Assembly (NCBI RefSeq): GCF_003323745.1
Contig: NZ_QOIL01000010.1
Span: 165,934 to 229,933 of the forward strand
Length of the DNA: 64,000 nucleotides
From: Sphaerisporangium album
GTDB taxonomy: Bacteria; Actinomycetota; Actinomycetes; Streptosporangiales; Streptosporangiaceae
Reading direction: 5' to 3'
The notes beneath the pieces were generated by a model. That model did not search any database. It had not been told where the DNA came from and worked only from the letters and a program-made list of their open reading frames with translations. Shown piece after piece: positions 52,186-61,628 of the stretch (its first letter is position 1; each line of letters opens with the position of its first letter). Position numbers and translations under genes: made by a program.

Positions 52186-53970
52186 ATGAAGAGAAAGACC
52201 ACGCTGGGGGTGACCGCCCTGAGTGCGGTTCTCGCCCTGGGGTTGGCCGCGTGTGGCGGCGGCACCGCCACGTCGCCGAGCTCCTCCGGCTCGGCGCCCG
52301 CGAGCGGCGGTGGCGACGCCGTGAAGGGCGAGTTCAACGCCGCCCTGGACAAGGTGTTCAACCCTTCGGACAAGAAGGGAGGCATCCTGAAGTTCGCCAA
52401 CTCCGGTGACTGGGACTCGCTGGACCCGGCGGACACGTACTACGGCTACTCGTGGAACTTCGTCCGGCTCTACGGCCGGTCCCTCGTGATGTTCAAGCCG
52501 GCGCCGGGCCAGGAGGGCAACCAGCTCATCCCCGACCTCGCCGAGAGCCTTGGCGTCCCGAGCGACGGTGCGAAGACCTGGACGTACAAGCTGAAGCAGG
52601 GTGTGAAGTTCGAGGACGGCACGCCCATCACGTCCAAGGACGTGAAGTACGGCGTGCTGCGGTCGCTGGACAAGGAGGTGTTCCCGGACGGGTACACCTA
52701 CTTCAACGACACCCTCGACCTGCCGAAGGACTACAAGGGTCCGTACAAGTCCAAGGGCGTCAACACCGACAGCGCGATCGAGACGCCGGACGACCAGACG
52801 ATCATCTTCCACCTGAAGCAGCCCTACAGCGGCTTCGACTACTTCGCCCAGCTCCCGGCGACGATCCCGGTGCCCGAGGCGAAGGACACCGGCGCCAAGT
52901 ACCGCGAGCACGTGATCTCCTCCGGGCCGTACAAGTTCGACAAGAACGAGATCGGCAAGGGCTTCAACCTGGTCCGCAACGAGAACTGGGACCCGGCCAC
53001 CGACCCGAACCGCAAGGCGCTGCCCGACGGGTACCAGGTCTCGACGAACGTCAACGCCGACGACATCGACAACCGGATCCTCGCCGGCGACCTGCACGTC
53101 GACGTGGCCGGCACCGGCGCCCAGCCGGCGACCCTCGGCCGCGTGCTGACCGACCCGAACCTGAAGGCCAACGCGGACAACCCGACGCTGACCCGCCTCT
53201 GGTACACGTCGATCAACGGCAACGTGAAACCGCTGGACAACATCGACTGCCGCAAGGCCGTCGAGTACGCCGCGGACAAGGTCGCCTACCAGACCGCCTA
53301 CGGAGGCGAGTTCTCCGGTGGCCAGATCGCGACCAGCCTGCTGCCGCCGCTGATCCCGGGTCACAAGGACATCAACCTGTACCCGGCCGGGCCGGACAAC
53401 CACGGTGACGTGGCCAAGGCCAAGGAGCATCTGGCGGCCTGCGGCCAGCCGAACGGCTTCGAGACCAACATCTCCTACCGGGCCGAGCGTCCCAAGGAGA
53501 AGGCGACCGCGGAGGCGCTGCAGCAGTCCCTGGGCAAGGTCGGCATCAAGCTGACGCTGAAGCCGTTCCCGCAGGCGGACTACTTCGCGCTGTACGCCGG
53601 CAAGCCGGGGTACGCCAAGGCCAACGGGCTCGGCCTGGCCGTCAACGGCTGGGGCGCCGACTGGCCGGACGGATACGGCTTCCTCAGCCAGATGGCCGAC
53701 AGCCGCGTGATCCGCGAGACCGGTGGCTCCTCGAACGTCAGCGTCCGCGACCCCGAGGTCGACAAGATGTTCGACCAGGCCGCGATGGAGACCGACATCG
53801 CCAAGCGCGAGGCGATCTGGGGACAGATCGACCAGAAGGTCATGGAGGACGCCTTCATCCTTCCGGGTCTGTGGGCCAAGAGCCTGCTCCTGCGCGGCAA
53901 GGGCGTGACGAACGTGTACATCAACGACGCGTTCAGCATGTACGACTACCTCAACATGGGCGTTCAGTAA
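52186..53970 (+). CDS. family 5 extracellular solute-binding lipoprotein of the peptide ABC transporter
   Basis: The 594-residue protein has a lipoprotein signal (MKRKTTLGVTALSAVLALG, lipobox LGLAAC with Cys23). A Gly/Ser-rich tether precedes a SBP_bac_5 domain with DWDSLDPADTYYGYSWNFVR, SDGAKTWTYKLKQGVKFEDG and PITSKDVKYGVLR. It captures oligopeptides, nickel or similar ligands outside the cell; the ligand is unknown. It lies between the two permease genes. A GGGG-containing leader with a weak ribosome site precedes the ATG. A strong hairpin follows. Confidence 0.93.
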   Translation: MKRKTTLGVTALSAVLALGLAACGGGTATSPSSSGSAPASGGGDAVKGEFNAALDKVFNPSDKKGGILKFANSGDWDSLDPADTYYGYSWNFVRLYGRSLVMFKPAPGQEGNQLIPDLAESLGVPSDGAKTWTYKLKQGVKFEDGTPITSKDVKYGVLRSLDKEVFPDGYTYFNDTLDLPKDYKGPYKSKGVNTDSAIETPDDQTIIFHLKQPYSGFDYFAQLPATIPVPEAKDTGAKYREHVISSGPYKFDKNEIGKGFNLVRNENWDPATDPNRKALPDGYQVSTNVNADDIDNRILAGDLHVDVAGTGAQPATLGRVLTDPNLKANADNPTLTRLWYTSINGNVKPLDNIDCRKAVEYAADKVAYQTAYGGEFSGGQIATSLLPPLIPGHKDINLYPAGPDNHGDVAKAKEHLAACGQPNGFETNISYRAERPKEKATAEALQQSLGKVGIKLTLKPFPQADYFALYAGKPGYAKANGLGLAVNGWGADWPDGYGFLSQMADSRVIRETGGSSNVSVRDPEVDKMFDQAAMETDIAKREAIWGQIDQKVMEDAFILPGLWAKSLLLRGKGVTNVYINDAFSMYDYLNMGVQ

Positions 53971-54016
53971 GCGCTCCTGAGCACCCGTCAGATCCGACAG
54001 ACACGTGAACGCGGCA

Positions 54017-54042
54017 GGGGGCCGGCCGACCGGCCGGCCCCC
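54017..54042 (+). other. intra-operon hairpin between binding protein and DppB genes
   Basis: Perfect 11-bp stem GGGGGCCGGCC / GGCCGGCCCCC with a 4-nt GACC loop, 15 nt before the DppB start. It probably reduces read-through or protects the binding-protein message 3' end, giving more binding protein than permease. Confidence 0.5.
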
Positions 54043-54057
54043 GGAGCCGGGGGGACT

Positions 54058-55077
54058 GTGGTCACATACATCATCCGGCGCCTGATCTGGGGTGTCTTCA
54101 TGCTCGCCATCGTGAGCCTGATCACCTTCGCCATCTTCTTCCTGGTGCCGCGCCTGGCCGGCGCCACCTCGGAGAGCCTCGCCACCCGCTACGTCGGGCG
54201 TACCGCCAACGCCGAGCAGGTGCAGATCGCCACAGAGCGGCTGGGCTTCAACGATCCGCTGATCGTGCAGTACGGCCGGTTCGCCAAGGGCATCGTCGCG
54301 GGCGCCGACTACGACTACGGGCCCGGCGTCGAGCACTGCCCCGCGCCGTGCTTCGGCTACTCCTTCCTGACCCGGCTGCCCGTGTGGCCGGACCTGCTCA
54401 ACCGGTTGCCCGTCACGATGTCGCTGGCCTTCGGCGCCGCGGTCATCTGGCTGCTCACCGGCGTGGCGACGGGCGTCGTGTCGGCGCTGAGACGCGGCAG
54501 CGTCTTCGACCGCGCGGCGATGACCGTCGCGCTCGCCGGCGTCTCGCTCCCCATCTTCTTCACCGGCATCGTGTCGCTGGTGGCGTTCAGCTACGGGCGT
54601 CCCCTGGCGATCACGGCGCCGGGCGGCAGCTTCACCCCGTTCTTCGACAATCCGGTCCAGTGGGCCTACAACCTGATCCTGCCCTGGATCACGCTGGCGT
54701 TCCTGTACGCCGCCGGGTACGCCCGGCTCACGCGATCGGGCATGCTGGAGACGATGAACGAGGACTACATCCGCACGGCGCGGGCCAAGGGCCTGTCCGA
54801 ACGCGTGGTGGTCTTCAAACACGGCCTGCGCGGCGCGCTGACCCCGATCGTCACCATCTTCGGCCTCGACGTCGGCCTGCTGATGGGCGGCGCGGTGCTC
54901 ACCGAGAGCACGTTCTCCCTGCCCGGCATCGGCAAGTACGCGATCGACGCTATCGTCAACCAGGACCTTCCGAAGGTCATGGGCGTCACGCTGGTCACCG
55001 CGTTCTTCGTCGTCGCGGCGAACCTGATCGTCGACCTGCTGTACGCGGTGGTCGACCCCAGGGTGAGGCTCACGTGA
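54058..55077 (+). CDS. peptide-type ABC transporter permease (DppB/OppB family)
   Basis: The 339-residue permease starts with the canonical first helix (YIIRRLIWGVFMLAIVSLIT). A large external loop carries an insertion with a cysteine pair (EHCPAPCFGYSF). The EAA loop reads DYIRTARAKGLSERVVVFKH, and the ending DLLYAVVDPRVRL is typical of the family. Start GTG 54058 follows GGGGGG. It acts with the DppC-like protein as the translocation channel. The cysteine-bearing insert may form a disulfide outside the membrane. Confidence 0.92.
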   Translation: MVTYIIRRLIWGVFMLAIVSLITFAIFFLVPRLAGATSESLATRYVGRTANAEQVQIATERLGFNDPLIVQYGRFAKGIVAGADYDYGPGVEHCPAPCFGYSFLTRLPVWPDLLNRLPVTMSLAFGAAVIWLLTGVATGVVSALRRGSVFDRAAMTVALAGVSLPIFFTGIVSLVAFSYGRPLAITAPGGSFTPFFDNPVQWAYNLILPWITLAFLYAAGYARLTRSGMLETMNEDYIRTARAKGLSERVVVFKHGLRGALTPIVTIFGLDVGLLMGGAVLTESTFSLPGIGKYAIDAIVNQDLPKVMGVTLVTAFFVVAANLIVDLLYAVVDPRVRLT

Positions 55078-55132
55078 GCGGCGACCATCGGGTGGGCGGC
55101 CTCGACGGCGCCCGGGCGGCGAAGGAGGGTTC

Positions 55133-56158
55133 GTGAGCTTTCTCGAGCTGAACGACCTGCGCATTCATTTCCCCACCGACGACGGCCTGGTCAAGTCGGT
55201 CGACGGCCTGTCCTTCACGCTGGAGCGCGGCAGGACGCTCGGCATCGTCGGCGAGTCCGGGTCGGGCAAGAGCGTGACCAGCCTCGGCATTCTCGGCCTG
55301 CACAAGGGCGGCAGGGCGAAGATCTCCGGCGAGATCTGGCTGGACGGCGAGGAGCTCGTCGCCGCCAGCCCCGAGCACGTGCGCACGCTGCGCGGCAAGA
55401 AGATGGCGATGATCTTCCAGGATCCGCTGTCGGCGATGCACCCGTACTACACGGTGGGCGCGCAGATCATCGAGGCGTACCGGATCCACCACCAGGTGAG
55501 CAAGGCCGTGGCGCGCAAGCACGCCGTCGACCTGCTCGGCCGGGTCGGCATCCCGCAGCCGGACCGGCGGGTCGACAGCTACCCGCACGAGTTCTCCGGC
55601 GGCATGCGCCAGCGCGCGATGATCGCCATGGCGCTGTCGTGCGACCCCGAGCTGCTCATCGCCGACGAGCCGACGACCGCGCTGGACGTGACCGTCCAGG
55701 CGCAGATCCTCGACCTCATGCGCGACCTGCAGCAGGAGTTCAACTCCGCGCTGATCATCATCACCCACGACCTCGGCGTGGTGGCCGAGCTCTCCGACGA
55801 CATCCTGGTGATGTACGGCGGCAGGTGCATCGAGTACGGCAGCGCCGAGGACATCTTCGAGCGGCCCGAGCACCCCTACACCTGGGGCCTGCTGGGCTCG
55901 ATGCCCCGGCTCGACCGCGAGCGCACCGAGCGGCTGACCCCCATCAAGGGCACGCCTCCGTCCCTCATAAACGTGCCGTCCGGCTGCGCGTTCCACCCGC
56001 GCTGCGCGTTCGAGCCGCGGACCGGCGGCAAGGGGAGGACCGAGGTGCCCGAGCTCCTGGAGACCGAGGGCGGTCACCTGGTGCGCTGCCACATGACGCG
56101 CGAGGAACGCCGTGCGGCCTGGGAGCAAGAGATCAAGCCCACCCTGGAGTCCGAGTGA
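55133..56158 (+). CDS. peptide-type ABC transporter ATP-binding protein (DppD/OppD family)
   Basis: The 341-residue ATPase has Walker [12 protein letters not shown], the ABC signature [16 protein letters not shown], Walker [15 protein letters not shown] and the switch His in ITHDLGVV. The C-terminal oligopeptide-transport domain ([15 protein letters not shown]) contains the cysteines that bind an iron-sulfur cluster in some DppD/OppD proteins. GTG 55133 has AAGGAGGG upstream. It powers the importer together with the next gene, whose start overlaps its stop by 4 nt. Confidence 0.93.
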   Translation: MSFLELNDLRIHFPTDDGLVKSVDGLSFTLERGRTLGIVGESGSGKSVTSLGILGLHKGGRAKISGEIWLDGEELVAASPEHVRTLRGKKMAMIFQDPLSAMHPYYTVGAQIIEAYRIHHQVSKAVARKHAVDLLGRVGIPQPDRRVDSYPHEFSGGMRQRAMIAMALSCDPELLIADEPTTALDVTVQAQILDLMRDLQQEFNSALIIITHDLGVVAELSDDILVMYGGRCIEYGSAEDIFERPEHPYTWGLLGSMPRLDRERTERLTPIKGTPPSLINVPSGCAFHPRCAFEPRTGGKGRTEVPELLETEGGHLVRCHMTREERRAAWEQEIKPTLESE

Positions 56159-57189
56159 GCGAGCCGTCCGAGTCCCTGCTGTCCGTCCAGGGCCTTGAGA
56201 AGCACTTCCCGATCACCAAGGGCCTGATCAAGCGCCAGGTCGGAGCCGTCAAGGCGGTCGACGGGCTGGACTTCGAGGTCCGCAAGGGCGAGACGCTCGG
56301 CCTGGTGGGGGAGTCCGGCTGCGGCAAGACGACCACCGGCCGCCTGATCACCCGGCTGCTGGAGCCCACCGGCGGGAAGATCCTGTTCGAGGGCCGGGAC
56401 ATCACCCACATGTCGCAGGGCGGGTTGCGCCCGCTGCGCCGCGACATGCAGATGATCTTCCAGGACCCGTACAGCTCGCTGAACCCGCGCCACACCGTCG
56501 GCGCCATCGTCGGCGCGCCGTACCGCATCCAGGGCGTGAAGACCGAGCACGGCACCAAGAAGGCCGTCCAGGACATCCTGGAGCTGGTCGGGCTCAACCC
56601 TGAGCACTACAACCGCTACCCGCACGAGTTCTCCGGCGGGCAGCGGCAGCGCATCGGCATCGCCCGGACGCTGGCCCTCAGGCCCAAGCTCATCATCGCC
56701 GACGAGCCGGTCTCGGCGCTCGACGTGTCGATCCAGGCCCAGGTCGTCAACCTGCTGGAGGACCTGCAGAACGAGCTGGACCTGACCTACGTCGTGATCG
56801 CGCACGACCTGTCGGTGGTGCGGCACATCAGCGACCGCGTCGCCGTCATGTACCTCGGCAAGATCGTCGAGATCGCCGACCGCAAGGGCCTGTACGAGGC
56901 GCCGATGCACCCGTACACCAACGCGCTGCTGTCGGCCGTGCCGGTGCCCGACGTCAAGGGCCGCACCGGGCGCGAGCGGATCCGCCTCCAGGGCGACGTG
57001 CCGAGCCCGATCAACCCGCCGCCGGCCTGCCGGTTCCACACCCGCTGCTGGAAGGCGCAGGAGGTCTGCAAGACCGTCGAGCCCCCGCTCGCCGAGCTCG
57101 CCACAGGACACCGCGTCGCCTGCCACTTCCCGGAGAACGCCCCTAAGGACGCCGTCCCGGGCGACGCGGCCACGCAGGTGCCCGCCTGA
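56155..57189 (+). CDS. peptide-type ABC transporter ATP-binding protein (DppF/OppF family)
   Basis: The 344-residue ATPase has Walker [12 protein letters not shown], signature [16 protein letters not shown], Walker [15 protein letters not shown] and the switch His in IAHDLSVV. The Opp C-terminal domain has [16 protein letters not shown] with its cysteines. GTG 56155 overlaps the DppD stop by 4 nt, so the two ATPases are translationally coupled. The last 20 residues are disordered. The operon ends here; the downstream two-component genes are on the opposite strand. Confidence 0.93.
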   Translation: MSEPSESLLSVQGLEKHFPITKGLIKRQVGAVKAVDGLDFEVRKGETLGLVGESGCGKTTTGRLITRLLEPTGGKILFEGRDITHMSQGGLRPLRRDMQMIFQDPYSSLNPRHTVGAIVGAPYRIQGVKTEHGTKKAVQDILELVGLNPEHYNRYPHEFSGGQRQRIGIARTLALRPKLIIADEPVSALDVSIQAQVVNLLEDLQNELDLTYVVIAHDLSVVRHISDRVAVMYLGKIVEIADRKGLYEAPMHPYTNALLSAVPVPDVKGRTGRERIRLQGDVPSPINPPPACRFHTRCWKAQEVCKTVEPPLAELATGHRVACHFPENAPKDAVPGDAATQVPA

Positions 57190-57220
57190 GCGCGCGGCCC
57201 TCCTGAGCCCCGGGCGCGGT

Positions 57221-57904
57221 CTAGGGGATCGTGCCCGGGGTGATCAGCCCCGTCTCGTAGGCCAGCACCACCGCCTGGACCCGGTCGCGCAGCGCCAGCT
57301 TGGTCAGGACGTTGCCGACGTGCGTCTTCACGGTGGTCTCGCTGACCACCAGCTCGGCGGCGATCTCGGCGTTGGACATCCCCCGGGCGATCAGGCGCAG
57401 GACCTCCAGCTCGCGCTCGGTGAGGCGGTTGACGCGGGCCGGGGTGGCCTGCTGGTGGGCCGAGGGCAGCCGGCTGGCGAACTTGTCCAGCAGCCGGCGG
57501 GTCACGCTCGGCGCGACGATCGCGTCGCCGGCCGCGACCACGCGGATCGCCTGGACGAGCTCGTCGGGCGGGACGTCCTTCAGCAGGAAGCCGCTCGCGC
57601 CCGCGCGCAGCGCCTCGACGATGTACTCGTCCAGGTCGAAGGTGGTGAGCACCAGGACGCGGGGCACGTGCGCGCCCGGGGCGGCGTCGCGGACGATGCG
57701 CCGCGTCGCCTCGATGCCGTCGACGCCGGGCATGCGGATGTCCATCAGGACGACGTCGGGCAGCAGCGCCCGCGACTGGTCCTGCGCGGTGGAGCCGTTG
57801 CCGGCCTCTCCCACCACCGTGAGGTCGGGCTCGGCCTCCAGGATGAGCCGGAAGCCCGTGCGCAAAAGGGGCTGGTCGTCGACCAGCAGCACGCGGATCG
57901 TCAT
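57221..57904 (-). CDS. NarL/LuxR-family response regulator
   Basis: The 227-residue product has a receiver domain with acidic D9/D10, phospho-acceptor D55 (VLMDIRMPG) and the conserved Lys in FLLKDVPP. A LuxR-type HTH (about 155-215) has [20 protein letters not shown] and [17 protein letters not shown]. Its gene follows the histidine kinase gene by 3 nt, forming a normal pair. The target genes are not evident; the convergent ABC operon is one candidate but no repeated site was found. Confidence 0.92.
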   Translation of the reverse strand: MTIRVLLVDDQPLLRTGFRLILEAEPDLTVVGEAGNGSTAQDQSRALLPDVVLMDIRMPGVDGIEATRRIVRDAAPGAHVPRVLVLTTFDLDEYIVEALRAGASGFLLKDVPPDELVQAIRVVAAGDAIVAPSVTRRLLDKFASRLPSAHQQATPARVNRLTERELEVLRLIARGMSNAEIAAELVVSETTVKTHVGNVLTKLALRDRVQAVVLAYETGLITPGTIP

Positions 57905-57907
57905 GTG

Positions 57908-59104
57908 TCAGTCCTTGAGGGGGAATCGGGCCCGTACCTCGAATCCGCCCCCCTGCCGTGGGCCGATCCGCAGAACTCCACCATAAAGGGCGACGCGCTC
58001 GCGTATGCCGACCAGACCGTGCCCGGGACGGTCGCCGGGGCCGCGGGTGAACTCGCCCGTCCCGCCGCGCCCGTCGTCCTCGACGTGCACCAGCAGCTCG
58101 TCCCGCTCGTGGCGCACCGTCACCCACGCGCGCGCGGACGGGCCCGCGTGCCGCAGGCTGTTGGTGAGGGCCTCCTGGACCAGCCGGTAGGCGGCCAGGT
58201 CGATGCCGGGGGGAAGGGCGGGCCGCTCGCCCTCGATCCAGAGCTGCGCGCGCAGCCCGGCCTCGCGCATCTGGTCGACCAGCACGGGCAGGTCCCCCAT
58301 GCCGGGCTGCGGGGCGAGCTCGCCGCTCTCGCCGTCGGTGCGCAGCACTCCCACGATGCCGCGCATCTCGCGCATCGCCGTCCTGCCCATCTCCTCGATG
58401 GCCGTCAGCGCGTCCCTGGCGGCCTCCGGGCGGGTCTCCAGCACCTTGCGCGCGGCGGCGGCCTGGACGGTCATCACGCTCACGTGGTGGGCCACGACGT
58501 CGTGCAACTCGCGGGCGATGCGCGAGCGCTCCTCGGCGCGGGCGGCGCGGGTGTCGGCCTCCCGGGCGCGCTCCAGCCGCTCGGCGCGGTCGACCAGCTC
58601 GGCGGTGTAGGCGCGGCGCAGCCGTACCGAGCGGCCCACCACCCACACCGCCAGGGACACCACCAGGATGATCGTGTGCTGGGCCCAGTCGCCGGACTCG
58701 GAGGCCAGCGTCGTGCCGGCGGCGTAGGAGGCGGACAGGACGGCGGCCGCGACCAGGCTCAGGGCCAGCCCCCGGTAGGCGGCGACGGTGTAGAGCAGGA
58801 CGAGGGACACCAGGCCGGTGAGCCCGCTCTCGTACCGCATCGCCGTCAGGGCGAGCTGGGGCACCTCCGCCGCGCAGAGCAGGACGAACGGCCAGCGCCT
58901 GCGGAACGCCACCAGCAGGCAGGCCGCCACGATGAGGCCGCCGCCGAGGACGTCCACGCCGTGTGGCGGCGCGCCGGGCGACCGCCCGCCGGAGATCATG
59001 GCCATCGCGACCGAGGCCACCGCCAGGACGAGGGCGAGGACCGAGTCGCCGACCAGGGGGTGGGTTCTCAGCCAGGCTCGCGGACTGCCGGGGGTGGTGC
59101 GCAC
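57908..59104 (-). CDS. NarL-type sensor histidine kinase (HisKA_3 family)
   Basis: The 398-residue protein has an N-terminal membrane region with about five or six helices (about 15-150). A HisKA_3 phospho-acceptor follows: [20 protein letters not shown], with the conserved His and adjacent Asp. The C-terminal HATPase_c has DDGRGG and the G2 box [11 protein letters not shown]. This is the DesK/LiaS-type family with few extracellular residues, suggesting sensing of a membrane state. GTG 59104 has TAAATT 6 nt upstream (minus strand), which could be a -10 element for a leaderless message. Confidence 0.9.
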   Translation of the reverse strand: MRTTPGSPRAWLRTHPLVGDSVLALVLAVASVAMAMISGGRSPGAPPHGVDVLGGGLIVAACLLVAFRRRWPFVLLCAAEVPQLALTAMRYESGLTGLVSLVLLYTVAAYRGLALSLVAAAVLSASYAAGTTLASESGDWAQHTIILVVSLAVWVVGRSVRLRRAYTAELVDRAERLERAREADTRAARAEERSRIARELHDVVAHHVSVMTVQAAAARKVLETRPEAARDALTAIEEMGRTAMREMRGIVGVLRTDGESGELAPQPGMGDLPVLVDQMREAGLRAQLWIEGERPALPPGIDLAAYRLVQEALTNSLRHAGPSARAWVTVRHERDELLVHVEDDGRGGTGEFTRGPGDRPGHGLVGIRERVALYGGVLRIGPRQGGGFEVRARFPLKD

Positions 59105-59211
59105 CCTCTCAATTTAGGACGACTTCGCTGTTCGCCACCCTGCTGAGGACGGATCTCGCTCTCATCCCCCGGAAGGACCCGCGCACGAGCGTGACCTGCG
59201 CCACACCCGGT

Positions 59212-60072
59212 TCACAGCTCGTCGGTCGCCGAGCGGCGCGAGCCCCGGACCGCGTCGCCCGGGCGGCGGTCGGGGACGGGCGGAGGGGTGCCCCCCCACT
59301 CGGGGCACAGGGCCTGGTAGTCGCACCAGTCGCACAGGCGGCTGCGGCGGGCGCGCCACTCGCGGGTGGTGAGCGAGCGCTCGATCGCCTCCCACAGGGC
59401 CTGCACCTTGCGCTCGGTCGCCCGCAGGTCGGCCTCGTCGGGGGCGTAGCGCAGGACCTCGCCGTTGCCGAGGTACATCAGCTGCAGCACGCGGGGGACC
59501 GTGCCGTGCAGCCGCCACAGCACCAGCGCGTAGAACTTCATCTGGAACAGCGCCTTGGCCTCGAAGTCGGGGCCCGGGGCGCTGCCGGTCTTGTAGTCGA
59601 CCACGCGCAGGTCGCCGGTCGGCGCGACGTCGAGCCGGTCGATGTAGCCGCGCAGCATCAGCCCGCTGTCGAGCACGGCCTCGACGTACAGCTCGCGCCG
59701 GGCGGGCTCCAGCAGGCGCGGGTCCTCCAGGGCGAAGTAGCGCTCGAGCATCTGCCGCGCCTGGCCGAGCCACCGCTCGCGCTCGGCGTCGTCGTCGAAC
59801 AGGGAGGAGTATTCGGGGACCTGGCCGAGCAGCTTGTCCCACTGCGGGTCGAGCAGCGACTGCGCCGCCGCGACGGTGCGCTCGGCCGCCGGCAGGTCGT
59901 ACAGCCGCTCCAGCACGGCGTGCACCAGCGTGCCGCGGACGGCGGCGGGCGAGGGCCGCTCGGGAAGCTGGTCGATCACCCGGAAGCGGTAGAGCAGCGG
60001 ACATGTCATGAAGTCGCCCGCGCGGGAGGGGGAGAGGCTTCCGGTGATCGCGGGCGGCTCCGTGATGCTCAT
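59212..60072 (-). CDS. RecB-family PD-(D/E)XK nuclease (Rv2119-like)
   Basis: The 286-residue product belongs to the RecB-like exonuclease family. It has SLSPSRAGDFMTCPLLYRFR with the first cysteine, GTLVHAVLERL, the catalytic GYIDRLD...VVDYKTG (Asp and the DYK core) and a C-terminal CDWCDYQALCP cysteine cluster. Together with the first cysteine, the latter could bind a 4Fe-4S cluster as in AddB/Cas4-type nucleases. It is probably a DNA exonuclease. In many actinobacteria it neighbours an M50 protease gene, as here (divergent). No CRISPR array or cas gene is present. Confidence 0.88.
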   Translation of the reverse strand: MSITEPPAITGSLSPSRAGDFMTCPLLYRFRVIDQLPERPSPAAVRGTLVHAVLERLYDLPAAERTVAAAQSLLDPQWDKLLGQVPEYSSLFDDDAERERWLGQARQMLERYFALEDPRLLEPARRELYVEAVLDSGLMLRGYIDRLDVAPTGDLRVVDYKTGSAPGPDFEAKALFQMKFYALVLWRLHGTVPRVLQLMYLGNGEVLRYAPDEADLRATERKVQALWEAIERSLTTREWRARRSRLCDWCDYQALCPEWGGTPPPVPDRRPGDAVRGSRRSATDEL

Positions 60073-60187
60073 GAACGGAACTGTAGGTCAGCGCACCGAC
60101 ACTTCGCGCCCATGGGTGCGCACGTGATCGGCCTATCGCCCGCCGCGGGCGCGTAGCATCGAGGCACAAGGAGGGAAGACGACAATA

Positions 60188-61324
60188 ATGAGCACCCAGA
60201 CCCCGCAACGGCCCGAGTCGCCGGGGCTGCGCATGGGACGCCCCTTCGGCATCCCCGTCTACGTCTCGCCGACGTGGCTGATCGTCGCGGCGTTCATCAC
60301 CTACAGCTTCCAGCCGCAGGTGGCGGAGGGCCTCCCGGGCAGGGGCACCCTGGTCACCTACCTGGTCGCGTTCGTGTTCGCCGTCTTCCTGTACGTGTCG
60401 GTGCTGCTGCACGAGCTGGCGCACTGCGTGGTCGCGCGCCACTTCGGGCTGCCCGTGCGCCGCATCACGCTGTACCTCCTCGGCGGGGTCTCCGAGATCG
60501 AGCGCGAGCCCGAGACCCCTCTGCGGGAGTTCATGGTCGCGTTCGCCGGCCCTCTGCTCTCGCTCGGGCTGGCGGGCGTCGGCTGGGTCGCCAGCGGGTT
60601 CATCCCGCAGGGCACCATCATCCACGTCCTGGTGTTCCAGCTCTGGGTCTCCAACCTCATCGTCGGCGTGTTCAACCTGCTTCCCGGTCTCCCGCTGGAC
60701 GGCGGCCGCATGCTGCGCGCCGGTGTGTGGAAGATCACCCGAAGCTCCGGCTCGGGCACCATCGCCGCGGCCTGGTTCGGGCGGGGCCTGGCCGTCGCGC
60801 TGGTCGCCGTGCCGCTGCTGCTGTCGCTGATGACCGGCCAGGAGCCGGGCTGGGAGCCGCTGATCTGGTCCGTGCTGCTGGCCTCCTTCATCTGGATCGG
60901 CGCGAGCCAGTCGCTGCGCGTCGCCAAGGTGCGCGCCCGCATGCCGCAGGTCCAGGCCCGCACGCTGGCGCGGCGCGCGATCCCGGTCACGGCCGAGGTG
61001 CCGCTGGCCGAGGCGATGCGCAGGGCCCAGCAGGCGGAGGCCGGTGCCATGGTCGTGGTCGACCACGACGGGCACCCGATCGCCATCGTCAACGAGTCGG
61101 CGGTGGCGGCCACGCCCGAGCAGCGGCGGCCGTGGGTGACCGTCGGCTCGCTGGCGCGCAGCCTGGAGCCCTCGCTGGTGCTTCCCGCCGACCTGTCGGG
61201 AGAGTCCCTGCTCGACGCCATGCGCGGCTCGCCCTCGGGCGAATACCTGCTGGTGGAGGGCGGGGGCGAGGTGTTCGGCGTGCTCGTCACCGCCGACGTC
61301 AACCGCCTCTTCTCGGGGGTCTGA
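60188..61324 (+). CDS. M50 site-2 protease with two CBS domains (Rip3-like)
   Basis: The 378-residue polytopic membrane protein has the zinc motif HELAH (about residue 75 in VLLHELAHCVVAR) and the second motif NLLPGLPLDGGRML (about 160-173). It has about six membrane helices and a C-terminal pair of CBS domains (about 255-375). Such site-2 proteases cleave membrane-bound regulators such as anti-sigma factors, and the CBS domains may sense adenine nucleotides. AAGGAGGG lies 10 nt before the ATG; TAGCAT near 60152 may be the -10 element. It is divergent from the RecB-like nuclease. Confidence 0.88.
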   Translation: MSTQTPQRPESPGLRMGRPFGIPVYVSPTWLIVAAFITYSFQPQVAEGLPGRGTLVTYLVAFVFAVFLYVSVLLHELAHCVVARHFGLPVRRITLYLLGGVSEIEREPETPLREFMVAFAGPLLSLGLAGVGWVASGFIPQGTIIHVLVFQLWVSNLIVGVFNLLPGLPLDGGRMLRAGVWKITRSSGSGTIAAAWFGRGLAVALVAVPLLLSLMTGQEPGWEPLIWSVLLASFIWIGASQSLRVAKVRARMPQVQARTLARRAIPVTAEVPLAEAMRRAQQAEAGAMVVVDHDGHPIAIVNESAVAATPEQRRPWVTVGSLARSLEPSLVLPADLSGESLLDAMRGSPSGEYLLVEGGGEVFGVLVTADVNRLFSGV

Positions 61325-61628
61325 CCGCCCGTCCCCGGTGCCCCCGTCCGGAATCGGACGGCCCGCGGCTCCGCCGCCCGCGCGTCCTCTCAGGAAGAGG
61401 ACGCGGCGCACGCCTGATTTGTTTAGTTCGCACGCGCCGGTGCAGGTAGGACATCTGCGGCGGTTTTTGCTACGGTCCGGTGCCATTGGAAGCGTTTCCG
61501 GCCTCGTCCCGCCCACCACCGCCCTCCGGCCCCGGTGCGCGATCGTCCGGATATGTGTTTGGCTGGTGGCGGGTGGGGCCGGCGCGGGCGCCGTTCGTCC
61601 GGTCGTGTTGCCCGGGGAGGAGAGTTCT
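61325..61628. other. 304-bp intergenic region upstream of the FHA gene
   Basis: The region holds an AT-rich stretch (61410-61500). TACGGT at about 61470-61475, preceded by a T run, resembles a -10 element. An in-frame upstream extension of the FHA gene exists here but has no protein character. No other gene seen. Confidence 0.4.

Noticed and set aside
59212..60072. A Cas4 gene belonging to a CRISPR system
   Set aside because: The RecB-like protein has Cas4-like cysteines, but there are no repeats, cas1/cas2 or other cas genes. The M50-protease neighbour supports the Rv2119-type family.
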